Below, piece by piece: positions 55,261 to 64,000 of a stretch of DNA of 64,000 nucleotides (position 1 is the first letter of the stretch; each line of letters starts with the position of its first letter). Made by a program: the position numbers and the translations under genes. Source of the stretch: Argyresthia goedartella (taxonomy: Eukaryota > Arthropoda > Insecta > Lepidoptera > Argyresthiidae); the NCBI GenBank assembly GCA_949825045.1, contig OX463806.1, forward strand, positions 41,688,208-41,752,207. The letters run 5' to 3'. The notes below the pieces were generated by a model. The model saw nothing but the letters and a program-made list of their open reading frames with translations. It ran no database searches and was not told where the DNA came from.

Positions 55261-55687
55261 GTCTGCCGGTGGTCTTGCGTGCTCCATCACTATTATTTCA
55301 AAAATCAAGAAGCAAGAAATAGTTAGCAACTATTATTTTATAGTTAAGCACTAATTTGCCAAAAAAAAAACATGAATAAAAGCCACCATGAAGTGAAACG
55401 CAACGCTACTTGCCTTGTGAGTATTAATTTTCCTTGGCTACCTGGATGCTGACTGACTTTATTGTCAACTACCTGCATGATATACAACAGGTAGGTATGT
55501 CACCTATTTGGTCTCTGTAACCTAGAATATTTGATAGGGCTTGGTAGACCAATTACTTTGATTATCTATCGGGTTATGAAAACCTAATACATTTTTATCT
55601 ATGATGAAAACTATAGAGAGAAAACTAGGGAGATAAACAAGACGACAACGTTTGGAAACATTGAATGGCGGAACTTGGAAAACATAC
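55261..55687. other. MDC1-like intron 1 DNA
   Basis: No element recognised; an AT-rich start of the first intron (minus strand). Confidence 0.45.
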
Positions 55688-55768
55688 CTGTTCTGTCTGT
55701 CCAGAAAGTTGTAAAAACGATTCAGGATTGAAGTTCTGCGTGCACTCTAGCCTCTGAGTGTACTCCAT
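55688..55768 (-). CDS. MDC1: MDC1-like gene, exon 1 (initiator, TQ motifs)
   Basis: A minus-strand exon of 81 bp: ATG at 55768-55766, 27 codons, GTATGT donor at 55687-55682. It encodes MEYTQRLECTQNFNPESFLQ and ends SGQTEQ. Phase 0 at the donor fits exon 2 (IGFLG). Human MDC1 also starts Met-Glu-x-Thr-Gln, where Thr4 is an ATM target bound by the FHA domain of a second molecule. The short exon, exact phase and FHA exons downstream together support the assignment. Confidence 0.7.
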
Positions 55769-57391
55769 TGTGGAATAGGTCTATTCACGAGATAAACGTA
55801 ACAAATAAATAAAATTTGCGCGGCAACAAACAATACGGGTCCTCCTTTGGACCGGCAAACGCCCGCAGCAGCGGGCAAGACTTCAAAATGCGTCAACCGG
55901 CAAGCGATGAAGCGACCCGCAGCGGGCGGATTTCCGGTCGCATAGAGATGGGCGCTTTTAAACTAAAAATATAGGTTGGGAGCCGCGTTTGTACTTACAG
56001 TTGGTCACCCCATACACGAACGTATCTGTGGAGCTATCAAAAACCAGTCAGTGCATAGGAAAAAAATAAGTTCTGACCCAATTTATCGGAACGATTTCTC
56101 GCGCGCTTTCACCGCGTTTTGATTGAATCGCGTTTCACATGTGTTTCGCTAGAAATGTATTATTTTTAATTAATACTAAGGTTGGTGTTGTACATATTGT
56201 ATAAATAAAACAGAAAGTTAGTAAAAAATGTGTTTAATTTAATTTGTATTAATTTTATTAATTAATAAAATAATTAATTAATCAATTTAATTTAAATGCT
56301 AGGTTTGACCTTGGACAGCTAGGCTCACGAATACATTATTGTTTTAATTCTTAAACACTAAATTAGCTTGTTTCATGGCAATTCTAAAAATATATAGGTT
56401 CCTATCCTTTTCATACAATAAAACGCCGTGAGCGACGTTTTGATAGGCGCAGGCAACAGCCCGCGGGGACCACCCACGTAGCGCCACTTTGACAGTTGCC
56501 AACCCCGGTCACACTTTCACACCAGCCCACCTGCCAGGCTTGTGTAATACCCATCCATCAACCCAAACTGAGCCAGCGTGGTGGAGTATGGCTTAATCTC
56601 GCTCGTATCCGATTAAAGACCTGTGCCCCACGTTGGGGACTTTGATGGGCTAGATTTATTTATCACACCTCATTACTCTACTGGCAGTATTATTAGGCTA
56701 GGATTAATCTTGGTTCGGAAAAGTGAAAAAGGGGTATCACGCTCTTATTAAAAAAAAGTAATTAACTTAGAAACATAATGTAGGTGCTATTCGAAAGCTA
56801 ATGAGATGGAGAATAATATTTCGTCAGATTATAGTTCTTTTTTGGGGACCAAATTCTGAATTAAACTGCAATTACTAAAAAAAGTAGTCAAAAAATCACA
56901 ATTGTTCAAAAACAAAGCGTAATTTTAGTAAGCAGTTAACACTTTTTCAGCATTTTTTTGTAACTGGCAGTACGCCTACTCTTCATTATTACAATCCAGT
57001 TGATTTGACCACGACAAACCCTTTCAGTCCGAAGAAGTATTTTTTTTGCAATTGGTGCATGGTTCACGAAAATTTATAATCAAATGTAAAAAAATGGCTG
57101 TAAAAAAAATAGGGGGTGGGATTTTTTTTTAAACATTTTTTGTCGATAAAATGGGGTCCTCTTTAACCCTATTTAATATGTCCAGTTTATGAAGAATCAC
57201 ACTGTAATTTAAAATGTCCTTAGACATCTACATAAATATAATATGTAATGTAAATATTAACTGAACGTTCCGTTCCTTTCCATATCTATATAAATTTACT
57301 TACCTATACACGAATAATAAAAAATTGCAAATAACAAAACAAAAACTGCTTAATATTCTAATCAGTGGGTATTTGAGGATATGGCCACGTG
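55769..57391. other. Upstream region of the MDC1-like gene; intergenic
   Basis: Immediately upstream lie a gc-rich stretch (55840-55930, cgcccgcagcagcgggc) and AT-rich DNA. A possible SINE fragment with gtgccccacgttggggact lies at about 56620-56650. I recognise no gene and no core promoter motif that I would assign. Confidence 0.5.
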
Positions 57392-57540
57392 GCCTTGAAG
57401 ATATTAAAAGATAACATTTTTATCTATGAAATAAGACACATTATGAAACTACAAAGATGACATCACAACGGACAAGGCGGTATGGCCTAGCAGCGTAGCC
57501 TTGCCCTGAAGGGATAAATAAAAGCAAAAAAAAAAACTGT
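57392..57540 (+). repeat. 3' tail of another I-like element copy
   Basis: cttgaagatattaaaagata resembles the end of ORF2 of the I-like elements (…LKNFENYQYIYDYI). It is followed at 57470-57535 by ggcggtatggcctagcagcg, tagccttgccctgaaggga and an A-rich tail. The same 3' UTR end occurs at 9247-9300 and 62123-62165. It lies directly before the second I-like element. Confidence 0.55.
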
Positions 57541-57693
57541 GGGTACATTAAAAAAAACAGAAAAAGCGCGGGAAACCATTGAAATAACCAGGCGGGATTT
57601 TCGAAGTTTTTATTAATTTCATCGATTACTCGTGTATCAATCGTGGTTTTTAGAAATAAAAGGCGTCTGGAGACAAATAAAAAGAAACCAATA

Positions 57694-58809
57694 ATGGGGA
57701 AGGCGCGAACAAGAAAGAGAAAAAAAGATGAGGCTGAAGAGAAAAGTGAAGGAGACTCCACGTCGTCGTCCGAGTCAGAGGTCGAAAGCGCAGATAAGTA
57801 CAAACCTTATCTGGTAACATATTATAAGAGACGATACCCTGAGGATTCCGGTGCTACAGAATTTGTAGTATTCGTAGAGTCTTCCAATGCGGATATACCT
57901 ATAGGAACCCGAGACCTAATGTCCATATCTAGCTTTATCAAAAGGTTTAATAAAGGAATCAAATATGTTAGGTCAATGAACAAGTTCAAAATTGCCATAT
58001 ACTTCGAAAAAGCCAGCCTTGCTAATGCCTGCTTGAACAATGCTACATTTTTAAAAGACTACCAATTTATGGCCAATATACCAGCTTCAAGCACTGAAAT
58101 TACTGGTATAATTAAAAATGTACCACCCAACTTGACAAACAAAAAGATATTCACAATGCTATCAAGTTACAAGAAAATAATATCTGTTCGAAGATTCACA
58201 AAAAGGACCAAAGTTGATGATAACTTCATTCAACAGCCGCTGCAGACAGTAGCCATCACCTTCGCGACGTCAGTTCTTCCAGACTACGTAGATTTGGACG
58301 GTTGGCGGCATGTCATCTCAGCGTATGTTCCACCAGTCAAACAATGTTTCCGGTGTCTCAGGTATGGCCATTTAGCAAAGTTTTGCAAGAACTCCGAGCG
58401 CTGCTCCATCTGTAAAGAAGACCACTCATATAAAGTTTGTAAAACTCCGATCGAACAGGCCAAATGCTTCCATTGCGATGGCAATCACGTTAGCATTTCA
58501 GCTCAGTGTCCAATTAAGCAAAAGAAAATACAAGAAAACAGACAAAAAGTTCAGACACCATCATTCGCTGACATATTCAAAAACGGAAATTTCCCACCTC
58601 TCGGCCCTAAGAAGCCTCTTGATCTCTTGACATTATTAAAATCAAATGACAAGGCACTGAATCTCTTAGTGCAAAGCATTATAAAAATTATAACATTAAA
58701 TAAGACACAAGATACCCCAATATCCTCTAAAAATGTGTTAGATGTTTTAAGCGATTTTTTCAACTCCAGTGATACCAAGAACATTAGTACAAATTCACAG
58801 ACAAATTAA
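57694..58809 (+). CDS. I-like element 2 ORF1 (gag-like)
   Basis: An open frame of 371 codons from the Met at 57694 (MGKARTRKRKKDEAEEKSEG). The frame is open further upstream, but this Met matches the start of the first element's ORF1. Zinc knuckles at about residues 212-270 are CFRCLRYGHLAKFC, CSICKEDHSYKVC and CFHCDGNHVSISAQC. It is colinear with the 3928-5013 protein but clearly diverged, so the two elements are separate families. It has the role of an RNA-binding particle protein. Confidence 0.8.
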   Translation: MGKARTRKRKKDEAEEKSEGDSTSSSESEVESADKYKPYLVTYYKRRYPEDSGATEFVVFVESSNADIPIGTRDLMSISSFIKRFNKGIKYVRSMNKFKIAIYFEKASLANACLNNATFLKDYQFMANIPASSTEITGIIKNVPPNLTNKKIFTMLSSYKKIISVRRFTKRTKVDDNFIQQPLQTVAITFATSVLPDYVDLDGWRHVISAYVPPVKQCFRCLRYGHLAKFCKNSERCSICKEDHSYKVCKTPIEQAKCFHCDGNHVSISAQCPIKQKKIQENRQKVQTPSFADIFKNGNFPPLGPKKPLDLLTLLKSNDKALNLLVQSIIKIITLNKTQDTPISSKNVLDVLSDFFNSSDTKNISTNSQTN

Positions 58810-61800
58810 AGATAGTACAGTGGAATGCTCAAAGTCTGTTATGTAATCGTCATATTTTTACTCAATTTTTGTATGAAAATAATATTGACATAGCTTTAGT
58901 TTGCGAAACTTTGCTCAAGCCTACACAACGTTTAAATATTAAAGGATACTCAATAGAACGCAATGATTGTGGCAATAAACACAATGGTGTTGCCATAGTC
59001 ATTCGTAACAACATACAATACAGTAGATTAAAAACATTTTTTGATGATTCACTTCAGAATATTGCTATCAAAATAAACTTTAATAACAGTTCATTATCAA
59101 TGGCCAGTCTTTATATCCCGACAAATTGTAGTCCTACTTTTAGAAAAACAAAATTTGTTAATTTTATTAATACCTTACCACAACCATGCTTAGTAGCAGG
59201 TGATTTCAATGCACATCACACCATGTGGGGTTGCCAATCTGTCAGTCCTCGTGGAAGAGATGTCCTCGACGCTGTAAATGGATGCAATTTAGTGTTATTA
59301 AATGACACACAACCAACAACTGTAGGTACAAATAACTGGAGACCAAATGGTTTGGATTTAACAATAGTCAGTCCCTCTATAGCCCTTAATTGCAATTTGA
59401 CAGTATATGATGATCCCCTGGGAAGTTATCATCTACCCACAATAGCTGAGATTTTGTTCAACACTATCACAGATTCTTCTACAAACAACTTTATTTCTCA
59501 AAATAACACAGCTGCACTCAAAAGATCTAATTTACGGCTAGTAAATTGGAATAAGTTTTCAAAGCTCGCCAACACTATGCTTAAAGAATTTATTAGTTAT
59601 TAACCATAACGATCCTCTACAGTCTTACTATGACTATTGTGATATCATTCATAAAGCTATTATTAATCAATCGATGTTTAGAAGTCAGGCCCAAAATTTA
59701 AATATGAATAATAATAGCTCGAAAAAGACAGGAAGCAATTTTAAATACCGGCATCCTCCTCTGCCATGGTGGAATGAAAAGTGTGCTAATGCAGTTCAAA
59801 AAAGTAAGGAAGCTTTTATTATATTTAAACAAGATCCTAGTGATTTAAACTATATTAATAAAAAAAAAATGCAGGCTGAGAAAAAACTTATTATTCATTT
59901 AGAAAGATTAAATAGTTGGAAGGAATACTGTACTGAAATAAATAGATCCACTCCAATTTCTAAAATTTGGCAAACTATGCGTAAATTTAATAAATCCTAC
60001 AGTAAAAGTACGAAACTAAATAATAATAATGAAATATTTTGGATAAATAACTTTTTAAGCAAATATACACCTGACTTTGTTTCACAACCAATGCAAATAA
60101 ATAATACTTCTTCCGTAAACCTCACCAATAGTTACATTATCAATCCATTCACCATAGATGAGTTAAAAGCAGCTATCAAGTCACGTAAAGACACAACCTT
60201 AGATTGCATTTCTTACAAAATGTTTCAAAAACTGGAAACAGATTGCCTTGTGAAATTTTTAAATATTTTAAATTTACTCTGGGAACAATCAATAATTCCA
60301 AAAGAGTGGAAACAAGATTGCTTGGTTCCAATTCTAAAAGCAGGAAAAGATCCAAATGATGCAGACTCTTACCGTCCCATTGCATTAACATCTTGTGCAG
60401 GTAAACTTTTTGAGCAACTTATGAAACAACGTCTTGAGTTTTATATTGAATCCAATCATATTCTTCCAAGAAATCAGTTCGGGTTTCGTCGCGGTCGGTC
60501 AGCAAGAGAAAGTATAGGGCATCTCTTCCATGATACTGACGCTGCAGTCAACAGTAATAAACATCTTGTCTGTATTTTTTTCGATATTGTAGGAGCATTC
60601 AATAACATTAATCATTCTGTTTTATGTACAATTATTTCTTCTTTGGGAATACCTGAAAAATGTGTTAGGTGGATTTATGAGTTTATCATTGGAAGAGGAG
60701 TTTATGTTAAGATGAGTTGCTATAATATTTTTGGGCCTAGATTGTCAACTAAAGGCGTCTGTCAAGGTGGCATTTTGAGCCCTTTATTGTATATTCTCTA
60801 CATCCACAGGCTCAATGAAATGTTAGGAACAGAAGTCAGCAACTGACAGTTTGCCGATGATTTGGCTATTTATTGCAGTGGTAATAACATCACACACACA
60901 ACTCAAAAATTAAATTTAGCACTGGAAAAATTACATAGTTACTTTCAATATTTAAATCTAGAAATTAGTCCAGCTAAAAGTAAAGTAGTCATATTCTCAA
61001 AGAAAAAAGTCATCCCAGTTAAGCTTCAATATGACAATAACTTATTACCATTTCAATCTCAAATAAAATTTTTGGGTGTAGTTTTTACACAGAATCTCTC
61101 AAGAGCTACCAACACTTTAAGATCTTTGGTTAGCAGCCATTGGGGTGCCGATCCTAAGATTCTTTTAACTCTATACAAAGCCCTTGTAAGAAGTCACTTT
61201 GACTATGGTTTTTTCTGTTATTGATAGATCCAAAATTAGTAGATAAACTTGAAAAGATCCATAATATAAATTTAAGATTAATCTTAGGAGCCTTTAAGTC
61301 ATCTCCAATTAATTAAATGCAGGTTGAGTGTAACTTGTGTCCATTAATGATCAGATTCAATAATTTAAAACTTAATTTCATTATCAAGTTGTTGTCTGAA
61401 GATGGCAATCTCCTTCTTTCTAAACTACTAATGCTTAACATCTCACATTGGCGTCTCTGGCAACGAACTCGCTGATAAACTTGCCAGCTCTATAATAAAA
61501 ATCCCCAATATTCACCAAATCTGTCAAGAACATTAAGTTGCCAGCTTCAGATTGCAAAACCGACATTAGAACGAATATTAAACATCAATGGATGCTTCAT
61601 TGGAGAGAAACGACACAAATAAAAGGAAAATGGTTCAGCTATTTTAACTCGGACATTAAGAGACCATGGTTTATCGTCGGAAAATATCTACATAGAAACT
61701 TTTACACAACAATTTGTCGTTTGAGAATTGGACATGGCAGATTTAATGAACATTTACATAGATTGAAAATGATTCCATCCCCAAATTGTACATTTTGAAC

Positions 61801-61915
61801 ATTTACAAAGAAGCCCTGGATGTCCCGCGCTCTATTCAGGAGCTCCTTAAGAATATAGAAGCATTTTACCCTATTTATAATTTTATCAAGAGTACCATTG
61901 GAGTTATTTGAAAAA
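58806..61915 (+). pseudogene. I-like element 2 ORF2, broken
   Basis: The N-terminus overlaps the ORF1 stop; the Met-Asp start of the first element is ACA GAC here. Endonuclease (to 59603): LKIVQWNAQSLLCN, LVCETLLKPTQ, LVAGDFNAHHTMWGCQS. RT (59674-60846): SYRPIALTSCAGKLFEQLMK, GFRRGRSARESIG, FDIVGAFNNINHSV and CQGGILSPLLYILYIHRL, with an in-frame TGA just before QFADDLAIYC. The thumb continues to 61224. Most of RNase H is deleted: only SHIGVSGNELADKLASSI remains at about 61442-61495, followed by the C-terminal MPASDCKTDIRTNIKHQW, LRIGHGRFNEHLHRLKMIPS and a truncated Cys motif. Stops occur at 59603, 60846 and 61224. Confidence 0.8.
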
Positions 61916-62170
61916 TAATACCTATAATAAAAATAAAAATAATACCTGATTTGACAACACGGATTGACCTAAACATACTGGATTATGAAGTTAAAGAATA
62001 AATACGTTAGACAAGGCTATGTGCCTCGAATATATAATAAAGACTGAAGAAAATACCTACGGAAAGACAAGGCTTTTAGCCTCAATCAATATGAAGAGAA
62101 GAAAAGCAATTAAAATAAGACCAGGCGGTATGGGCTTAAGCTCTTAGCCTTTTCCATAAAGGAAAAAACA
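61916..62170 (+). repeat. 3' UTR of I-like element 2 with degenerate hairpin units
   Basis: Two or three units of the type agacaaggctatgtgcctc and agacaaggcttttagcctca (61990-62090), then accaggcggtatgggcttaa and cttagccttttccataaag. The hairpin-array plan is the same as in the first element (ggcttcggcc), but with other loops and few copies. Confidence 0.65.
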
Positions 62171-62462
62171 TACATACTTATTGTGTTTTTGTTGCATCGC
62201 TCAATGACCACTTGATTATTGGTTGTTGTGTTCACTTTTGATCAAGTTGTTTGATCTTTCTACCCGCCCACCCACGAAGATTATTGATTGTTCATAACAA
62301 TTTGTTCTTTCTGTTCTTGGTACCCACCCACGCTGTGACGCTGGCGATGGCGCTGCGATCTGTAAATCCAGCAGGTTGATAAATTCATTTTCCTAGTTTT
62401 TCCAAGACAAGAACAAATTTTGGGTATTTCTCCTTTGTAATCCCTCAATACACACAAGCATC
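62171..62462. other. Presumed upstream region of the 62463 exon
   Basis: About 290 bp between the I-like tail and the exon. Short inverted words occur, but no promoter element I can name. Confidence 0.4.
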
Positions 62463-62678
62463 ATGAAGCGTATGAAAAAGAAATCCTATAACGAGACGCC
62501 AGATACCCCAATATCTCGGAATTCTTGCCTCAAGCAGCAGAATCTGGCCGTCCATGACCGTGTGGAACTGCTGCAGACTGTGTTCTCGATCCTGAAGCCT
62601 CGGGAGATCAAAGCAATGGCGCCAAAAGCGATCAGGAACCTGTCATTAGACAGTGTAAAGGAACTTTGCTTAGATGAG
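62463..62678 (+). CDS. First coding exon of a host gene, possibly CAAP1-like
   Basis: ATG at 62463 opens 72 codons that end exactly at a GTGAGA donor (62679). The sequence has a basic start (MKRMKKKSYNETPDTPISRN) and a helical segment HDRVELLQTVFSILKPREIK then IRNLSLDSVKELCLDE. Codon use is balanced and GC-richer than the surroundings, unlike the transposon relics. The EIK...LSLDSVKELCLDE pattern recalls the conserved region of caspase activity and apoptosis inhibitor 1 (CAAP1), but I am not certain. No further exon is visible before the window ends. Confidence 0.5.
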
Positions 62679-63537
62679 GTGAGATACAGTTAGTAGTTAT
62701 GTCTGGCGAATTTTTTCGCTGTCTAGGTAAATAAAGCTGCACCTACACAAAGTTATTAGCACACCATTCATCAACAGCTTGTTTCCGCCCACTGCTGGGT
62801 TTAGGCCTCCTCCAACCAACTTATCCATTCCTGTGCCATACAATCAGATTTTCTTCTCTCGTTAATCCAATCTCTTTCTAACCTATTCAATTTGCACATG
62901 AAAAAATAAGCCTGTAGCCATCTGAGGATGAATATTCATTCATAAGATAGCCTGGAGAAAGTAACAAAATGGCTGCCTCATGCAACTGGTTAAGGATAAT
63001 AACCACATTTGCTAGAGGCTGTATGATACTATTGTGAATGGAGTCTATCACACATGCCTGAATTTCATAGCTCAGCATACCTATTGGGTTTGTCTTATTA
63101 GAAATTTTGTTGAGTTTTATACATTCATTGCTAAAGTGACTACCTACCTACTCTAAGTAGCATAAGTTATGCTTTGATGATGTGCAATTTTAAATAAAAG
63201 TTCCAAGTGTGTGTTCTGTACAAAATTAGAGACCGACCAAAGGTTCTGGTTCGGGTGTGGTTTCAGCCAGGTTTGGCCAAAAAAGCCATTTACTGGCCGA
63301 ACCCTCCGCCCCATGGAACTTCTGTATTCATAGCGCCCCACTACTATGGCTATTTGCTTTTGTGCCTAAATGTGGTAGTGGGCCCGTCAGTTTGGACAAG
63401 CTCTTATAATTTCATTTCTGTTAGACCTCAAGGTGTTGATAACACAAGTAAAAGACTATTTATGTACCATGATGACGATGATGATTATGAGGTGGGATGC
63501 CCGCTGAACCACAGGCGGGTGGTTGTCCCTCTATCGT
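62679..63537. other. Intron or intergenic DNA with SINE fragments
   Basis: 62770-62880 resembles a lepidopteran SINE (cgcccactgctgggtttagg, cctcctccaacc). 63220-63310 contains ggttcgggtgtggtttcagc, with a repeat-like look. A (GAT)n-like stretch lies at 63472-63490. No gene recognised. Confidence 0.5.
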
Positions 63538-63989
63538 GACTATTTCACCCAATTACCAGTGTTTGGGCTGGTTACTGTTGGTTCAACAGATGTCCCTCCT
63601 GAAATCTTCTTGTTCCTTTAATGAATTCTAGGATGTTGCTAAACTTAAGTTTGACAAATCATCTTCTTTAATGTTATCCATCCCTAGTGTTCACCATCTT
63701 ATGTTTGAATACATTATGCATTCTCCCAAGAAGTGCTGGGTACTTTCCTCCAAGCCTTTTTGGGGTCTTTCCTTAAGATAAACATCTTAGACTGCCTGCA
63801 GTGTTTGGTGTACTTCCATTCTTGTTTTGCATCTCGCGTAGCTATCATGTTGAAGATGTTCTTTGAGACAATCACTGTTGTAGGTTTTCTTGGTTCTGGT
63901 CCAATAAAACGCTCATCTGCTTTTTCGTTACCGTGAATCCCTTCATGACTGGGAACCCATGCAATAATTATTTCTGATGTTCTTCCCAA
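63538..63989 (-). pseudogene. RNase H and C-terminal end of a non-LTR element
   Basis: Minus strand: IIIAWVPSHEGIHGNEKADE (63960-63900), the last RNase H motif (His and Asp) of I/R1-type elements. Then KNIFNMIATRDAKQEWKYTK and KVPSTSWENA. It continues with frame breaks through the C-terminal domain to a 3' UTR at about 63538 that is shared with 55022-55235. The element is cut by the window edge. Confidence 0.7.
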
Positions 63990-64000
63990 AGAGTTAAGAC

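Larger units (their letters stand above)
57560..62170 (+). mobile_element. Second I-like non-LTR retrotransposon, decayed
   Basis: It starts gaaaaagcgcgggaaac at 57560, almost as in the 3818 element, so its 5' end is complete. ORF1 is open; ORF2 has stops and deletions. The 3' UTR (61920-62165) contains gacaaggct...agcct units and ends ccataaaggaaaaaacatac. A target duplication is uncertain; an aaaaaaca word is present on both sides (57551-57559 and 62163-62170), but A-richness makes it weak. Confidence 0.75.

Noticed and set aside
57441..57803. Ser/Phe-rich minus-strand frame
   Set aside because: Antisense to the 5' end of I-like element 2 and its Lys/Glu-rich ORF1 start.

Overview
The window is nuclear DNA from an insect, almost certainly a moth or butterfly. 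Three things point there: fragments of several dispersed repeats typical of Lepidoptera (the tail with a 'cggacagcggag' core near 285-490 and 30540-30610, the 'gtcaagtgcgggtcggactcg' block near 20903, and a tRNA-derived SINE at 28320-28622), a run of the insect telomere repeat TTAGG, and host genes with GT-AG introns. Transposable elements of many classes, often nested, fill most of it.

The main result is a host gene that can only be seen by joining very small exons. A minus-strand gene resembling the DNA-damage mediator MDC1 (Drosophila Mu2) runs from 55768 down to at least 22850 and perhaps 20986. Exon 1 (55768-55688) begins Met-Glu-Tyr-Thr-Gln. Exons 2 and 3 carry the first two thirds of an FHA domain. 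Exon 4 (27391-27145) completes the FHA domain. Exon 5 starts at 23257 and carries TQ motifs. All four visible junctions are phase 0. Exons 2 and 3 lie inside an 8.08-kb near-identical tandem duplication (32068-40147 and 40148-48226), so they occur twice. Exon 4 has a one-base frameshift and exon 5 an inverted 50-bp insertion, so this locus may be a pseudogene, a broken allele or an assembly problem. Other probable host exons are an ORC1-type BAH exon (3267-3027, minus), a first exon at 62463-62678 (plus) and a weak exon at 11957-12097.

Layout. 1-3800: repeats, a reverse-transcriptase (RT) scrap and the ORC1-like exon. 3818-9311: a full-length I-clade-like non-LTR retrotransposon with a 12-bp target duplication and an array of UUCG-tetraloop hairpins in its 3' UTR. 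9324-16240: repeats, palindromes, decayed non-LTR genes and a MITE. 16484-19784: an ISL2EU-type DNA transposon with two convergent genes (SAP-SWIM-YqaJ nuclease and THAP-DDE transposase). 20774-20840: TTAGG repeats. 20986-23257: 3' part of the MDC1-like gene. 23500-27129: a DD82E (Sailor-like) transposon in an MDC1 intron, itself carrying a CR1-like insertion and a 353-bp tandem duplication. 28274-31230: a related transposase relic, SINE and CR1-like relics. 32068-48226: the duplicated 8-kb block (CR1-like element, DD39D mariner, RTE-type RT, MDC1 exons 2-3, DD41D mariner relic, second RT relic). 47636-54990: non-LTR relics, a 1.5-kb element made of G-run/C-run repeats, and a Gypsy gag relic. 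55688-55768: MDC1 exon 1. 57560-62170: a second, decayed I-like element. The rest is repeats and a probable host exon.

The host gene and the transposons interact mainly by insertion: the MDC1-like introns have been enlarged to over 30 kb by same-strand and opposite-strand elements. Perfect or near-perfect foldbacks sit in the exons and in decayed elements.
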